The translations under genes and the position numbers were made by a program. From Priapulus caudatus (Eukaryota > Priapulida > Priapulimorpha > Priapulimorphida > Priapulidae): a stretch of DNA of 45,881 nt. Under the pieces are notes generated by a model that saw only the letters and a list, made by a program, of their open reading frames with translations, had not been told where the DNA came from and did not search any database. The DNA is taken from positions 1 to 45,881 of the forward strand of contig NW_014578328.1 of NCBI RefSeq assembly GCF_000485595.1, read 5' to 3'. How positions within the stretch are numbered: position 1 is the stretch's first letter; each line of letters opens with the position of its first letter. This document shows, piece by piece, positions 10,487-20,530 of this stretch.

Positions 10487-11987
10487 TGATGGAGTTGATG
10501 GACTCGGGTTTGTCTCGTCGTGAGAGACGTGATGTTACGGCTCTCCTACGAGAATATTCGAGTTTGTTTACGGCTCCGGGTAAACAGCTTGGGCATACAG
10601 GGTTAGTCAAGCATAAGATTGATACTGGGGCTCATCGTTCCATTAAGCAGGCTCCACGTAGGTGTCCCCTGGCTAGGCAGGTGATAATGAATGTGGAGGT
10701 AGATAAGATGTTGGCGTCCGGCACAGTCCGGCCCAGCAGCAGTCCGTGGGCGTCCCCGGTGGTGTTGGTCACCAAGAAGGATGGGTCGACGCGGTTCTGT
10801 ATTGATTATCAAAGGCTTAATGACGTTACTCGTAAGGATGCCTATCCACTGCCCAGAATTGATGACACGCTGGATTCGTTAGACGGTGCCAGTTGGTTTT
10901 CTACTTTAGACTTAACCTCGGGTTATTGTCAGGTGGAGATGGATCCGGAGGATTCGGCGAAGACTGCGTTTGGGACTAGGAGAGGTCATTCCACTTTTCC
11001 GTCATGGCTTTCGGTTTGTGTGATGCTCCTGCGACCTTTTAGAGATGGATGAAATGTGTGCTGCGGGGCTTACTGTGGACGGAGTGTCTTGTATACCTAG
11101 ACGATATAATCATTTTTGGTAAAACCTTTGATGTAGCTCTTGGTAACCTCCGTGATGTATTTTGTTGTATTGCAGATGCCGGCATGAAATTGAAGCCCAC
11201 GAAATGTACGCTCTTTCAGAGGAGCGCTGCCTTCCTTGGTCACGTCGTATCCGGTGATGGAATTCGTTGTGACCCTGCGAAGCTTGAGGCGGTCCGGTCT
11301 TGGGGTCGGCCTGGCAGCGTTGGTGATGTACGGAGCTTCCTAGAGTTTGCTAATTACTATAGGCGATTTATCCCTGGGTTTGCAGCCCTGGCGGATCCTC
11401 TAGTGCAGCTGACGAAGAAGAGCGTACCTTTCCAGTGGGGTGGGTCTTGTGAGGAGGTGTTTAGTAGTTTGAAGGTATTGCTCACGTCGGCGTCGGTGTT
11501 GGCATACCCGCGTGCGGGGGTTGAGTTTATCTTAGATACGGATGCGAGTGCGACTGGTATGGGTGGTGTCCTGTCGCAGATAAAGAGTGGGGTAGAGAGG
11601 GTAATTGCTTATGGTAGTAAGGGCTTCTCTGTGGCTCAGAGACGATATTGTACGACCAATCGGGAGTTACTTGCTGTTGTAACTTTCGTGAAGCAATTCC
11701 GACATTATCTGTATGGTCAGCCATTTTTGTGCAGGACCGATCATGCTTCCTTGACCTGGTTGTTGAATTTCAAGGAGCCTGATGGGATAGTGGCGAGGTG
11801 GGTAAGCTACATGGCAATGCGGATGGCTTGTCGCGTCAGCCTGGGTGTAGAAAGTGTAAGAGGGATGATTGCCCCGATTGTCGTTTTTCTAGGGTGTGCC
11901 CAGTGGGTGGTAGGGTCTGTCGTGATTCCCCGTCAGTGGTCTCAGGGCGGGCGGTTAATACAAGCCTGGTTGTCAATCTATCGGTAG
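10486..11987 (+). pseudogene. pol: gypsy reverse transcriptase and RNase H
   Basis: The first frame (10486-11052) carries the fingers/palm region: WASPVVLVTKKDGSTRFCID, YPLPRIDDTL and FSTLDLTSGYCQVEM, which includes the first catalytic Asp. A frameshift near 11040 leads to the second frame (11049-11987) with YLDD at 11094-11105 (the YxDD catalytic pair), FLGHVVSGDGI and the thumb. RNase H follows with LDTDASATGMGGVL (about 11530) and RTDHASLTWLL (about 11740). Another frameshift near 11800 moves GNADGLSR, the usual end of RNase H, into the 11798-12127 frame. The domains are complete apart from the frame breaks. Confidence 0.9.
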
Positions 11988-12318
11988 ATGGGGTATCCCT
12001 GGGGTCGGGGGTAGTGAGGCCTGATTGCTTAGTGGGAGAGCATGATCTTACTGATTCGCCGGATAAGTCGGAAGCGGAGTTAGATGATGTTTTGTCACGG
12101 TGGTCTACTCAGCAGATTCGTGAGTAGCAGCTAGCAGATGCGGCCATTGCTGCTGTTTTAAAGGGGGTGGCAGCGGGCGGGGTTCGTCCGGCTGTCGCGG
12201 ATTTGTCGTCTTCGTTCCTAGAGGGCAAAGCGTATTGGGACTCTGGGACGAGCTGGAGGTACATGAGGGGGTTCTGTACCTTCGGTAGGTTTTAGACTGT
12301 CAGCCGAGCTTTTCAGTC

Positions 12319-12511
12319 TTGTGTATGGTGGTCGCGGCAGTTATGCGTTGGGAGTTATTTGAAATTTTGCATGGCGGTCGGGTTGGTGGGCATTTTGGCT
12401 TCACGAAGAGTTTGGCTAGTATCCGGCAGCGGTTTACTTGGCCAGGTATGCGGGGGAATGTTTTTAGGTGGGTTCGTAGATGTGATTTGTGTAGCAGGAG
12501 GAGGCCGGGGC
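12319..12511 (+). pseudogene. gypsy integrase N-terminal zinc domain (first part)
   Basis: The frame contains GGHFGFTKSLASIRQRFTWP then WVRRCDLCSRR, the H-H-C-C zinc-binding region that precedes the gypsy integrase core. The usual first H appears replaced in the GGRVGGHFG segment. The frame is interrupted at 12511 by the 604-bp TIR element and resumes at 13125. Confidence 0.8.
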
Positions 12512-12660
12512 GCTTATATTTTTTTCCCAGTCGACATAACATAGCGAAGAATTTAGCGCCTTCTGATTGGTTCTGATTGGTTCATCCTGCCTCCTGATTG
12601 GTTCAAAAACACATGTGTTTGCTTATTTAGCATATGTCATGTGCTATTTCTTATAAAGTC

Positions 12661-12726
12661 TTTGTGGCGTGGTGGATAGGACACCGGCGTTATGTCTGAA
12701 AGGGCGGTGGTTCGAATCCCGTTTGG
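12661..12726 (+). ncRNA. tRNA-like pol III unit inside the TIR element
   Basis: The order is an A-box-like stretch (TGGCGTGGTGGATAGG, 12665-12680), 28 bases, then an exact B-box consensus GGTTCGAATCC (12709-12719), then T runs that could end pol III transcription (from about 12727). The D-arm and variable region resemble a tRNA-Arg (GTGGCG…GTGGATAG). The acceptor ends do not pair well and the anticodon stem is weak, so it is a tRNA pseudogene or SINE head rather than a working tRNA. Confidence 0.55.
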
Positions 12727-12893
12727 TTTTTAATTATTTTTTTGTTTTCTGTATTTTTCTATCTTTATCCATTTAACTATTGTTTTCTAATTAACGGAAA
12801 TATTTGCATGATTGATTTACAACAATTAAATATTTTAATGAAAATTTTTTTTTAAATAATTTAATTTCATTTATTAGTGTTAATTAAATTTAA

Positions 12894-12971
12894 TTAGGGT
12901 TAGGGTTAGGGTTAGGGTTAGGATTAGGGTTAGGGTTAGGGTTAGGGTTAGGGTTAGGGTTAGGGTTAGGG
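12894..12971 (+). repeat. Telomere-type (TTAGGG)13 array
   Basis: Thirteen head-to-tail hexamers, all TTAGGG except one TTAGGA (unit 5), followed by a partial TTA. The array is inside the 604-bp TIR element, 85 bp from the start of its right terminal repeat, and so is interstitial. It does not mark a chromosome end here. Confidence 0.97.
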
Positions 12972-13124
12972 TTATTATTGCAAAATAATTGCAATTCTTC
13001 GCTATGTTACAAATGGGCGTTTGTTCTCTTGTCAAAGGCAAAGCAAATCGAAGCAGCCAATCAGAAGGCGCTAAATTCTTCGCTATGTTATGTCGACTGG
13101 GAAAAAAATACTCGCGGCCGGGGC

Positions 13125-14308
13125 ATCGTAGGAATGCTCCCCTCTGTCAGCAGATCGCAGTGGCACCGTGGGAGAGAGTGGCCGTTGACTTTATGGGTCC
13201 ACTTCCTGAGACGTCGAATGGTATGAAATATATCGTTGTAGCTTGCGATTATTTCACTAAGTGGACGGAGGCATTTGCTTTGCCGAATTTGACTGCCCAG
13301 ACGACGGCTGATTGTCTGGTGACCGAGATTTTCCTTCGGTTTGGAGTGCCGGGGCAGCTGCACTCTGACCAAGGTAGAAATTTTGAGTCGAATCTCTTTG
13401 CCGGGGTCTGTTCGTTGTTGGGCATAGAGAAGACTCGTACAACGCCGTATCATCCTCAGTCAGATGGTTTGGTTGTGAGGTTTAATCGTACTTAGCAGGA
13501 TATGTTGAGTAAGGTTGTAAATGAGCGGTGAGATGCTTGGCATACGCTTTTGCCGTAGGTAATGGCGGCGTACTGTGGTACGACGCAAGAGAGTATCGGG
13601 GTAAGCCCTAACCTTATGATGTTTGGTCGGGAGGTGGGAATGCCCGTGGATTTGATGTTCGATCCTTCTCCATGTTCGGCTGATGAGATTTGTCCTGTAG
13701 AATTTGTGGAGTGGGTCGGGCGGCGGAGCGTCAGAAAAGGGGTTACGATCGTAAAGTTCATACTTCTACGTTGGCTCCCGGGAGTAGGTGTGGTATTTCT
13801 ACCCTCCTGCGAACTTTCGTGGCGGGGCCCTTTCTTGGTGTTGCGTGGGAATGGTAACGTTCGGTGGATTCAGGCTTCCCCTGATAGTGTGGTTAAGGCG
13901 GTGGCCGTAGATAACCTGAAAGTCTACGAAGGTGTGAGTTCGCCAGTCTCCTGGTTGGGAGATGGGGCTGAGGGTGTAGACGCAGAGGTGGTTGATAGGT
14001 CTGGTGGTCCGGGAAACGTGGCGAGTCATAACGCGTTTGATCCGCTCGGCACGGATTCCCAGGTGAAGGATGACACAGGGTCGGACGAGTTTAATGGCTC
14101 AGAATTTTCTCGTTCTAGCCTTAAGACACAAGCGGTGAAATTGGGGCAGGTGGTTGGCCCTCAGATTGGTTCTGGGGATGTTCCTGTTAAGCCAACCGGG
14201 CAAGCGAGGGACCGTTTGGGTGGTTTTGTGTTCTCTAACCCAGTGCCTCGTGCACCGGGTAAGAGATTAGTAAAAGCTCCGTGTCACTACGGGTATGCGT
14301 CCCCGTAG
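13125..14308 (+). pseudogene. gypsy integrase core and C-terminal part, inactive
   Basis: It resumes after the TIR insertion with APLCQQIAVAPWERVAVDFM, giving the first catalytic Asp. YIVVACDYFTKWTEAFAL follows, then LHSDQGRNFES with the second Asp. In the D-D-35-E motif the final Glu should sit in the sequence after HPQSDGLV; here codon 13475-13477 encodes Val, and a stop follows at 13493. A later frame (13562-14308) carries PNLMMFGREVGMPVDLMF and the GPFLVLRGNGNVRWI C-terminal fold (GPF/Y module). There is no visible chromodomain. Catalytic Glu loss, stops and frameshifts show it is dead. Confidence 0.85.
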
Positions 14309-15320
14309 TAAGTGGTTGTCAGACCGAGGGGTGACTGTTGGTTCGTGGGGAGCAAGCCATATAATGGTAGCTAATTCGTGTAGCGGCAGTCTATTCTCTT
14401 GCCATGGTGGGTAACGATTCCATGCAGTCTGTAGTTCCCCGATAATGTTATCGTGCCATGGTAATTCTTGGTGCGGTAAGATAACCCTGGATGTCGTGTA
14501 CGTCACGACTGTCCTCGGTAGATTATTCTCTGGGTTATTGTCAGACCGAGTGTTTCAGTGCTCGCCATAGTAATTCGGGAGGCTATGCTGTCTGTTCCGC
14601 CCGGGTTGCGGCATTTTGGTCAGCGGGTCAGGCCTTGTAATGCCGATATATCCGGTGAGTTCTCCTCTTCCAAGGTGGTTTCTGATAATACTACCTCACC
14701 TTGCTTGAGCGCTTGGTAGCGGTGTAAGCTGTGACTGGACTGGTTCTCAGACGCAAGGTTTTTCGCTATGGTCGTGCGCGCCGCTGGGCATCCGGAGCTC
14801 CGTCGGGGGCCAGGATAACAGTCTCTCGCCAGTAACTTGATTCGGGCGGACTTGTAGGGGCTCTCGGAGTTTCTGACCCGTGGCTAACGCAGATATAGGG
14901 GGCCACGGGGCCGGCCATATTGCGGGGTAAGGACGGGGTGCGGGTTCCATACTGCTACGGACCCGTGTTGGTCGGCGAAGCGACAACCCCCTCTGGTCCG
15001 TGGAATGTTGCACCGCACTGATTCGGGCATCTGTTAGGGAGCACCCGAGGTAGTTGTGTCACGTGTGTTCTCTAGCCGGCTGGTACCGCGCTACTCACCC
15101 ACGGACATTCAGAATTATTACCTTTGTCGGAACGAATTTGGGGTTTGTTTCCTATTAGTGTCGGAGTTTGAGACGGATTCCGGAGTTATCCTTGATAGCT
15201 TCGGAATCCGCATCACGTGATGGTCGAGGGTGTGGTTTGTAAACTCCGACCAGGTCGACCTCCCGGAGAGAGCGCGCCGCGGTTGTCGAGACCACTCGTC
15301 TGGGGAGTGCAACTCCAATC
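14309..15320 (+). other. Gypsy 3' internal region, no domain recognised
   Basis: This is the first part of an unusually long segment (about 1.7 kb) between the integrase end and the 3' LTR. Neither strand shows a domain I recognise. No envelope-like signal peptide and membrane span are visible, so an env gene is not supported. Confidence 0.4.
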
Positions 15321-15970
15321 GTGAAGGAGCAGTGCCCTGCACCAGGGGTTCGGAACGGCCTGCGGGAGCCACCCCACCCTGGTCCCCGGCAAGAGGGAGT
15401 CGGGCCCGCCCGGTGGATGGGGGGCGGGGCAGGAAGGTGCGGGCGCGAGTGTGAAAGGGTTCACAACCCCCCCCCCCGTGCCCCGGCGAGAGAGGCGCCG
15501 CCGCACGTGCAGAGGCGCTCCCCCACCAGGGTGCAAATCCTGAGGGGGCGGGCCTTCTGTACGCCCGTTTCGGGGGTCGTCGCGAACCTGTGACCTCCCT
15601 GCGGAACGAGGCATGGCACTGGTGTGTCCGGTGCGGGGTGCCGACCTGACACGTGGTCGATCACCACGCCGAGCATCATCGGCGGGAGTGCCTGGTCGCG
15701 CAGTGCCCGGTCCAGGGGTGTGACAAAGCCTACCCAGGCGCGGTGCTCTACCGCCTGTCACACCACCTGGCGGCGGATCATCGTCTAGGTCGGGTCTACC
15801 GGATGGGCACCGACGGGAGATGGGCTGCACCAGGCCTTTGCCTGGAGTCGCACCCACCTGCGCATCGCGCGCCAGGTAGAGTGTGCGGTTCTGGCAGAGC
15901 TCGGGAGGAGGACGGAGATTGTCCTATCCTTGTGGCGCCCCGGGGACGAGCCACCTCAGCAGTAGGGTAG
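15321..15970 (+). pseudogene. Zinc-finger-like tail ORF of the gypsy element
   Basis: This GC-rich stretch lies downstream of integrase. The frame beginning near 15596 reads WCVRCGVP (C at 15623 and 15632), then an in-frame TGA (15647), then HHAEHHRREC and CPVQGCDKAYPGAVLYRLSH with a following HLAADH. The last part (15704-15781) has C-x4-C and a pair of His after 14 residues, like a C2H2 finger. Several Cys/His clusters on the sense strand suggest an accessory DNA- or RNA-binding protein rather than env. The long antisense open frame (15213-15857) is probably a by-product of high GC. The function is unknown and the copy is broken. Confidence 0.4.
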
Positions 15971-16040
15971 CTGCGGTTGTTCAGGGCTCTGGTGCACCGC
16001 TGGAAAGGCCTTCGGGATCGACCTGACGGTCGATCTTAAA

Positions 16041-16050
16041 GGGGGAAGAG
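16041..16050 (+). other. Polypurine tract
   Basis: GGGGGAAGAG lies directly before the TGTAG start of the 3' LTR. This is the expected position of the plus-strand primer and confirms the LTR boundary. Confidence 0.8.
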
Positions 16051-16988
16051 TGTAGCGGTGGCACCGGGCCCTCGGGTTCCCAGAGCGGGGGGGGTAGGTA
16101 GCCCCCTGGGAACCGGGAGATGGGGAGAAGGTGAATGTTTGTAATTGTCTAATTGTTCTGTCCTTGTGTCCTGTTTTGTCTTGGTTTTGCTTACCGATTG
16201 TTGAAACATCAACAAAGAGGGCCGCCATGTTGGGTGCAGTAGTTCCCCCTCTAGCGGCAGAGCACGGCGAAACAGTTGGTCCGCAGGTTATAAGCGGGAA
16301 ATCGTCGTGTAGTTCTTGGTAGTTGGCGGGAGGCGTACACGGAAGAAGTTGTACTAGCACAGAAAGACAGAGAGTTTAGTAGAGAGAGACAGAGAGATAT
16401 AGAGTTGTAGCGAGAGAGAGAGAGAGCGCCACTGAGTTCTGCCTAGAGTGGCCGTTCGGTGTGTAGAACCCCGTATTGCCTTGTCATTGTGGGTGAGTAA
16501 ATAATACAGTTAGAAGTATCGGCTCTACACGAATAGCAAGGAAGTTAGTCTATTTTGTGCGCGGCTGCACGGGAGGGGAGGCCGCCGGTTACTTAACTGT
16601 ACTGTAGCCATTTGCCCGGCTGCGTTCATAGTTCATTCTATTTGTTTAACCTCTGTGTTTACCCTGGGTATACACTTGTTATTCAACGTAACGCGAGGCC
16701 AGCGGGCAGGGGTGGGAGTTGCTCCGTTGTGTGTTTGCTTGTCGTTACTCGTCCCGCACTGTTGACTAACTACGACGCACCGGAACCGGAACATGGCGGA
16801 ACGGGTTATTGCAGGAGCGCAGTAGCACTGAAGCGCTCGAGTGGCTAGCGGGGTCCGGGTGGCGACGATACGACCAATTCAACGCCTCCGTGCACAACAG
16901 GTGAGTGAAATACCTAAGATTGTGTGCTAGTCACTAAGTATTGACCGGTGGCGCCATCGGGTGTCGCCGGGAGACGCAAAACGTTACA
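16051..16988 (+). repeat. Gypsy 3' LTR
   Basis: 938 bp, TGTAGCGG…GTTACA. It matches the 5' LTR with scattered substitutions and small indels. Compared with the 5' copy it has extra sequence near its start (GGCACCGGGCCCTCGGGTTC), and its GA microsatellite is shorter. Confidence 0.92.
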
Positions 16989-17834
16989 GTACTATTGCTG
17001 GGGGTGAGAACCATGTTAACACTGTTATGTATGATACCTACACCTCCTCTGTAATTTTATTTAATTGATACCATTAGTAATTAATAATTATAGATATTGT
17101 CAGTAATTGAATGATTAGTAATTTTTCACCATTTATTGTTAGTGTTTGTTATGAAGAAACATAGGAATACATTTCCTGGATAAAAACTTGGATAACTCAG
17201 GTGTAACTTTAAGCTGAGTTAAAGTTGTCATTGATTAAGCTTGCCTCTTGACATCTTGAAGTATTATAAGAGACATCTTTACTGCTGATCTAGCCTTATA
17301 TGTATAAGTGCTGTTGCCATAAGTATGTATGAACAATCGCGTGATACTTTTACTTTTGTTATATATTTTATTTGACAGTATTATCCATGTTGAAATTATG
17401 TATTTCACAGGATATTACCGGGATGTAACAACGTTCTCATTGATCGCAATAAAGGGCATATATCTCGAATCTCAAGCTGGGTGTTGGTGTTGTTCCGTCT
17501 ATAGCGCCGTCCCCTAACTCGCTTCACGCTATGACTTGACATATCTGTGTATGTGAGAAATAGAATAGATCGATGTTCTGGTCGAACTACAACTGGCTAT
17601 ATTTCTGCTAGGTTCATATCGAGGAAGTGGAACAACCGAATTCGAAGCTTATATGCTTATGCATTATACCAATCCGCGCCCCATAAAGTCTACACGTACC
17701 AACTCTATAAGCGTCTTCGCACAATAAAGTTATATCACAATTAATGCAGATAAATGCCAAGTGTACTTGAAATATCTCGCAAGTTGTGGAGATCTTAGAT
17801 TTTCATATATTGTCACTACTGTCTATGTAGACAG
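16989..17834. other. No gene seen
   Basis: AT-rich flank of the gypsy element. The short open frames (17329-17517 and 17547-17744) have no family resemblance I can name. Confidence 0.4.
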
Positions 17835-18223
17835 ACATCGCACGTGACCATGTGAATGATATCAGCAAGAGTACATAATATAGATCATACCGTACGTACA
17901 TAATCATCGCACGTGACCATATGAATGATATCAGCAAGAGTACATAATATAGATCATACCGTACGTACATAATCATCGCACGTGACCATATGAATGATAT
18001 CAGCAAGAGTACATAATATAGATCATACCGTACGTACATAATCATCGCACGTGACCATATGAATGATATCATCAAGAGTACATAATATAGATCATACCGT
18101 ACGTACATAATCATCGCACGTGACCATATGAATGATATCATCAAGAGTACATAATATAGATCATACCGTACGTACATAATCATCGCACGTGACCATATGA
18201 ATGATATCAGCAAGAGAACATAA
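17835..18223. repeat. 69-bp tandem repeat abutting an assembly gap
   Basis: About 5.6 copies of a 69-bp unit that begins CATCGCACGTGACCATATG and contains AAGAGTACATAATATAGATC and ACCGTACGTACATAAT. Copies differ at one or two sites (CAGCAAG or CATCAAG). The array runs into a 10-base N gap, so its true length is unknown. Because 69 is a multiple of three, a 136-residue antisense open frame results; it is periodic and not a gene. Confidence 0.93.
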
Positions 18224-18233
18224 NNNNNNNNNN
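18224..18233. other. Assembly gap (10 N)
   Basis: Ten N bases lie at the end of the 69-bp tandem array. This is probably a collapsed or unspanned repeat; the sequence after it begins with a TA run. Confidence 0.98.
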
Positions 18234-19700
18234 TATATATATATATTATGTTATTATGACCATTAATGACATTAAAGTTGGAAACACTCCTAATGGAGTA
18301 TCACCCGGTCACGAGGACATCCTGCGATAACGATATGTAGATGATCGCACGGACGTCACACGAGCACGGGTTCGGTGTAATTTTATACATCAGTATAGTG
18401 TATAATATAGGCACATCAGACTACAGTCAGCTAACGGCGTAGCCAAGATTAAATCTAAGAGGGGGAGCGGCAATCAGTTTTGAGCTTTTTACATTTTGAT
18501 GTTGTTAATGGTGCAATTTGGTGCATGTTGTTGGCATGTTTTATCGACTTGAAACAGTCCTACTGGTTTAAATAAGGTAGCAGTATTTTGATGTGGATAT
18601 TTTAACAAAACAAGGATATCATTTAAATAAATTTCTAGAATTGATTTTTATAATGAATATCATGAACACCGTCTGCTAAGCAATCAAATAGAAATAGCAT
18701 GAAGATGAGGTTTGCAATCACTTGCAAATTACATTTTATACAAAAAGGCATGTAACATTACAAAGATACGTGCTGGTAACGTGTGATGACACTCGGGAAG
18801 GGGGGGGGACACATTTTATCCATCCGAGCTCCATGTACATAGGGCCTACAGGCAAGAGGAAAAATACAGCTCTCTCAAGCCTACCGACCGGTCCCGCGTT
18901 CATCCTAACGCATTGTGTGCATAGGGGACAAAGTACAGAATACCCCAAACCACACATGCAATACTTTCATCCAGAATTGAATTAATTATTAACTATATAC
19001 GCATGTGTGAAAATCTTCTTTATTCGAACACCTCACTTACATAAGGGAGACCGGCCGAACTGAACTGATCAACTGAATCGCAGTATTACAATTGAATTCG
19101 TCTTAATTTCAGTAAGGCGAATTTTTTTTTTTTTAAATCTTATTTTAAATTTTTTTTGCCTTCTAAATCTTAGTAGGGCGACCGCCCCTATCGCCCCCCC
19201 CCCCTGGCTACGCCACTGCAGTTAGCTCATTTTTTGCTGCATGGCAACGGTCACATGATACCACAGCTCTAATGCGGCATATGAACCATTTATAAGCTTC
19301 TGGGCATATGTATGTGTGTTTTATTTAGACGGCTACATTTCTGTACAAAGTGCGAATTAAACGTTTCGCCGTAAAAATATCTCTAACCTTGCCACACTTG
19401 ATTCACTGCTTCACTGATTCACTGCTTGATATAACTTGCACGTACAAAAAAACTGGAACCAAGGAAATACGAAAACTAGAGACGCAAGTGACGTGTAGCT
19501 CTAGACTGCAAGGTAACCGCACACAAGTCGTTTGGTTAGATTACAAGCAACGAAAGGTAAGTGTCGTGTCAGAATACACGTTTTTCTAAGAAAAACTACA
19601 CGAGCTGTTAGGAATAACCAAATTTAAACAATTTCTGTCCATGTAAAGATAAAATACATCGAAAACGATGGTATTACGATCAGTATATTATATACCTTAA
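18234..19700. other. No gene; remnant of a GGCGTAGCCA-type repeat
   Basis: No coding sequence is recognised. GGCGTAGCCA at about 18436-18445 and its inverse TGGCTACGCC at about 19205-19214 could be the two ends of a ~785-bp decayed transposon, with the C-rich run and CCACTG terminus typical of the CAGTGGCG family. CAG-TAG-like words on either side hint at a target duplication, but it is not exact. The overlapping open frames 18722-18985 and 18736-18957 are on opposite strands and look like chance. Confidence 0.35.
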
Positions 19701-19930
19701 CTCTTACGTAATAGTCGGGTCCCTTAGAATCATGATCGTTACAGAGCTGACAAAAACATCAAACTTGGCACAGTTGTAGTTTATGGCAGTACTATAAATA
19801 TTAGAGGGGGGCTCAATGTAGATATTCTTTAGAAGTGAATTATAGATGATTAAATGTTCGAACCGCGCCCGCCTATACTGACGCATTGTGTACAGCTGGT
19901 AACCCCTCCCCCCGCGCGCATTTATCGGCT

Positions 19931-20526
19931 TACATTTCTAGAAATCTACCCACATATAGACACATGTCTTAGCTATATTCTCTCTGAATATTGAGTTTAT
20001 TGACGCACGATTACTCAATATATTAGCAAATATATGCGCGCGGTATCGCTCATATAGGCTAATATACGCACGGCTATAGACGGCAGGCAAGTGTATTAAC
20101 TTTCATATCTCGCGAAGGAATTGAGTTACATTTCTAGAAAACTATAGATACATGTATTAGCTATAATCTCTGTGAATATTGGGTTTATTGACGCACGATT
20201 AGTCAATATATTAGCAAATATATGCGCGCGGTATCGCTCATATACGCACGGCTATAGACGGCAAGCAAGTGTATTAACTCTCATATCTCGCGAAGAAATT
20301 GAGTTACATTTCTAGAAATCTAGATACCTATAGACACATGTCTTAGCTATAATCTCTGTGATTATGGAGTTTATTGACGAACGATTAGTCAATATATTAG
20401 CAAATATATGCGCGCGGTATCGCTCATATAAACTAATATACGCACGGCTATAGACGGCCGGCAAGTGTATTAACTGTCATATCTCGCAAAAGAATTGAGT
20501 TACATTTCTAGAAACCTATAGATAGT
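19931..20526 (+). repeat. ~190-bp direct repeats (3 copies)
   Basis: Units beginning TACATTTCTAGAAA start at 19931, 20127, 20305 and 20501 (spacings 196, 178 and 196). Each contains GTCAATATATTAGCAAATAT, GCGCGCGGTATCGCTCATAT and CGGCTATAGACGGC. The fourth unit is interrupted at 20527 by a solo-LTR-like insertion and resumes at 21594-21860 with about one and a half more units. Confidence 0.88.
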
Positions 20527-20530
20527 ATAC

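Larger units (their letters stand above)
12512..13115. mobile_element. 604-bp MULE-like TIR element with telomere array
   Basis: A 59-bp terminal inverted repeat (12512-12570 and 13057-13115) is nearly perfect; both ends begin GC and share TATTTTTTTCCCAGTCGAC. It is flanked by an exact 9-bp duplication, GGCCGGGGC (12503-12511 and 13116-13124). Deleting the element and one duplicate brings the integrase reading frame back together, which proves the boundaries. A 9-bp duplication with long TIRs fits Mutator-like (MULE) MITEs. No transposase is present. The interior holds CTGATTGGTT direct repeats (12563-12600), a tRNA-like unit (12661-12726), an AT-rich stretch, 13 telomere hexamers (12894-12971) and a partial internal repeat of the TIR (near 12994-13012). 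Confidence 0.88.
7275..16988 (+). mobile_element. Ty3/gypsy LTR retrotransposon, defective, 9.7 kb
   Basis: A full-length but dead Ty3/gypsy-type retrotransposon. Its order is 5' LTR, primer site, gag, protease, reverse transcriptase, RNase H, integrase, a long 3' segment, polypurine tract and 3' LTR. This gene order (integrase after RNase H) defines the gypsy group. Frameshifts and stops separate nearly every domain, and a 604-bp TIR element interrupts the integrase region. LTRs start TGTAG and end TACA. I find no clean target-site duplication: GTAC occurs three bases before the 5' LTR and directly after the 3' LTR. The two LTRs differ by scattered substitutions and small indels, so the insertion is not recent. 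It lies inside the proposed long intron of the GHITM-like locus. Confidence 0.93.

Noticed and set aside
12661-12726. A functional tRNA gene
   Set aside because: Acceptor and anticodon stems do not pair properly; only the internal promoter boxes are good.
12894-12971. TTAGGG array as evidence of a chromosome end or a fusion point
   Set aside because: It is short, one-sided and bounded by a TIR element with target duplications, so it arrived by transposition.
15213-15857. 214-residue antisense open frame in the gypsy 3' region
   Set aside because: Pro/Gly/Arg-rich, in high-GC sequence, with no motif; the sense strand has Cys/His clusters that better explain it.
14309-16040. Retroviral env gene
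   Set aside because: No signal peptide, furin-type site or transmembrane span could be seen in any frame.
17803-18213. 136-residue antisense open frame with a 23-residue period
   Set aside because: It is a by-product of the 69-bp tandem unit (a multiple of three) and has no start context or family match.
17835-18223. CRISPR-like array
   Set aside because: The units are contiguous 69-bp tandem repeats with no distinct spacers, and the DNA is eukaryotic.
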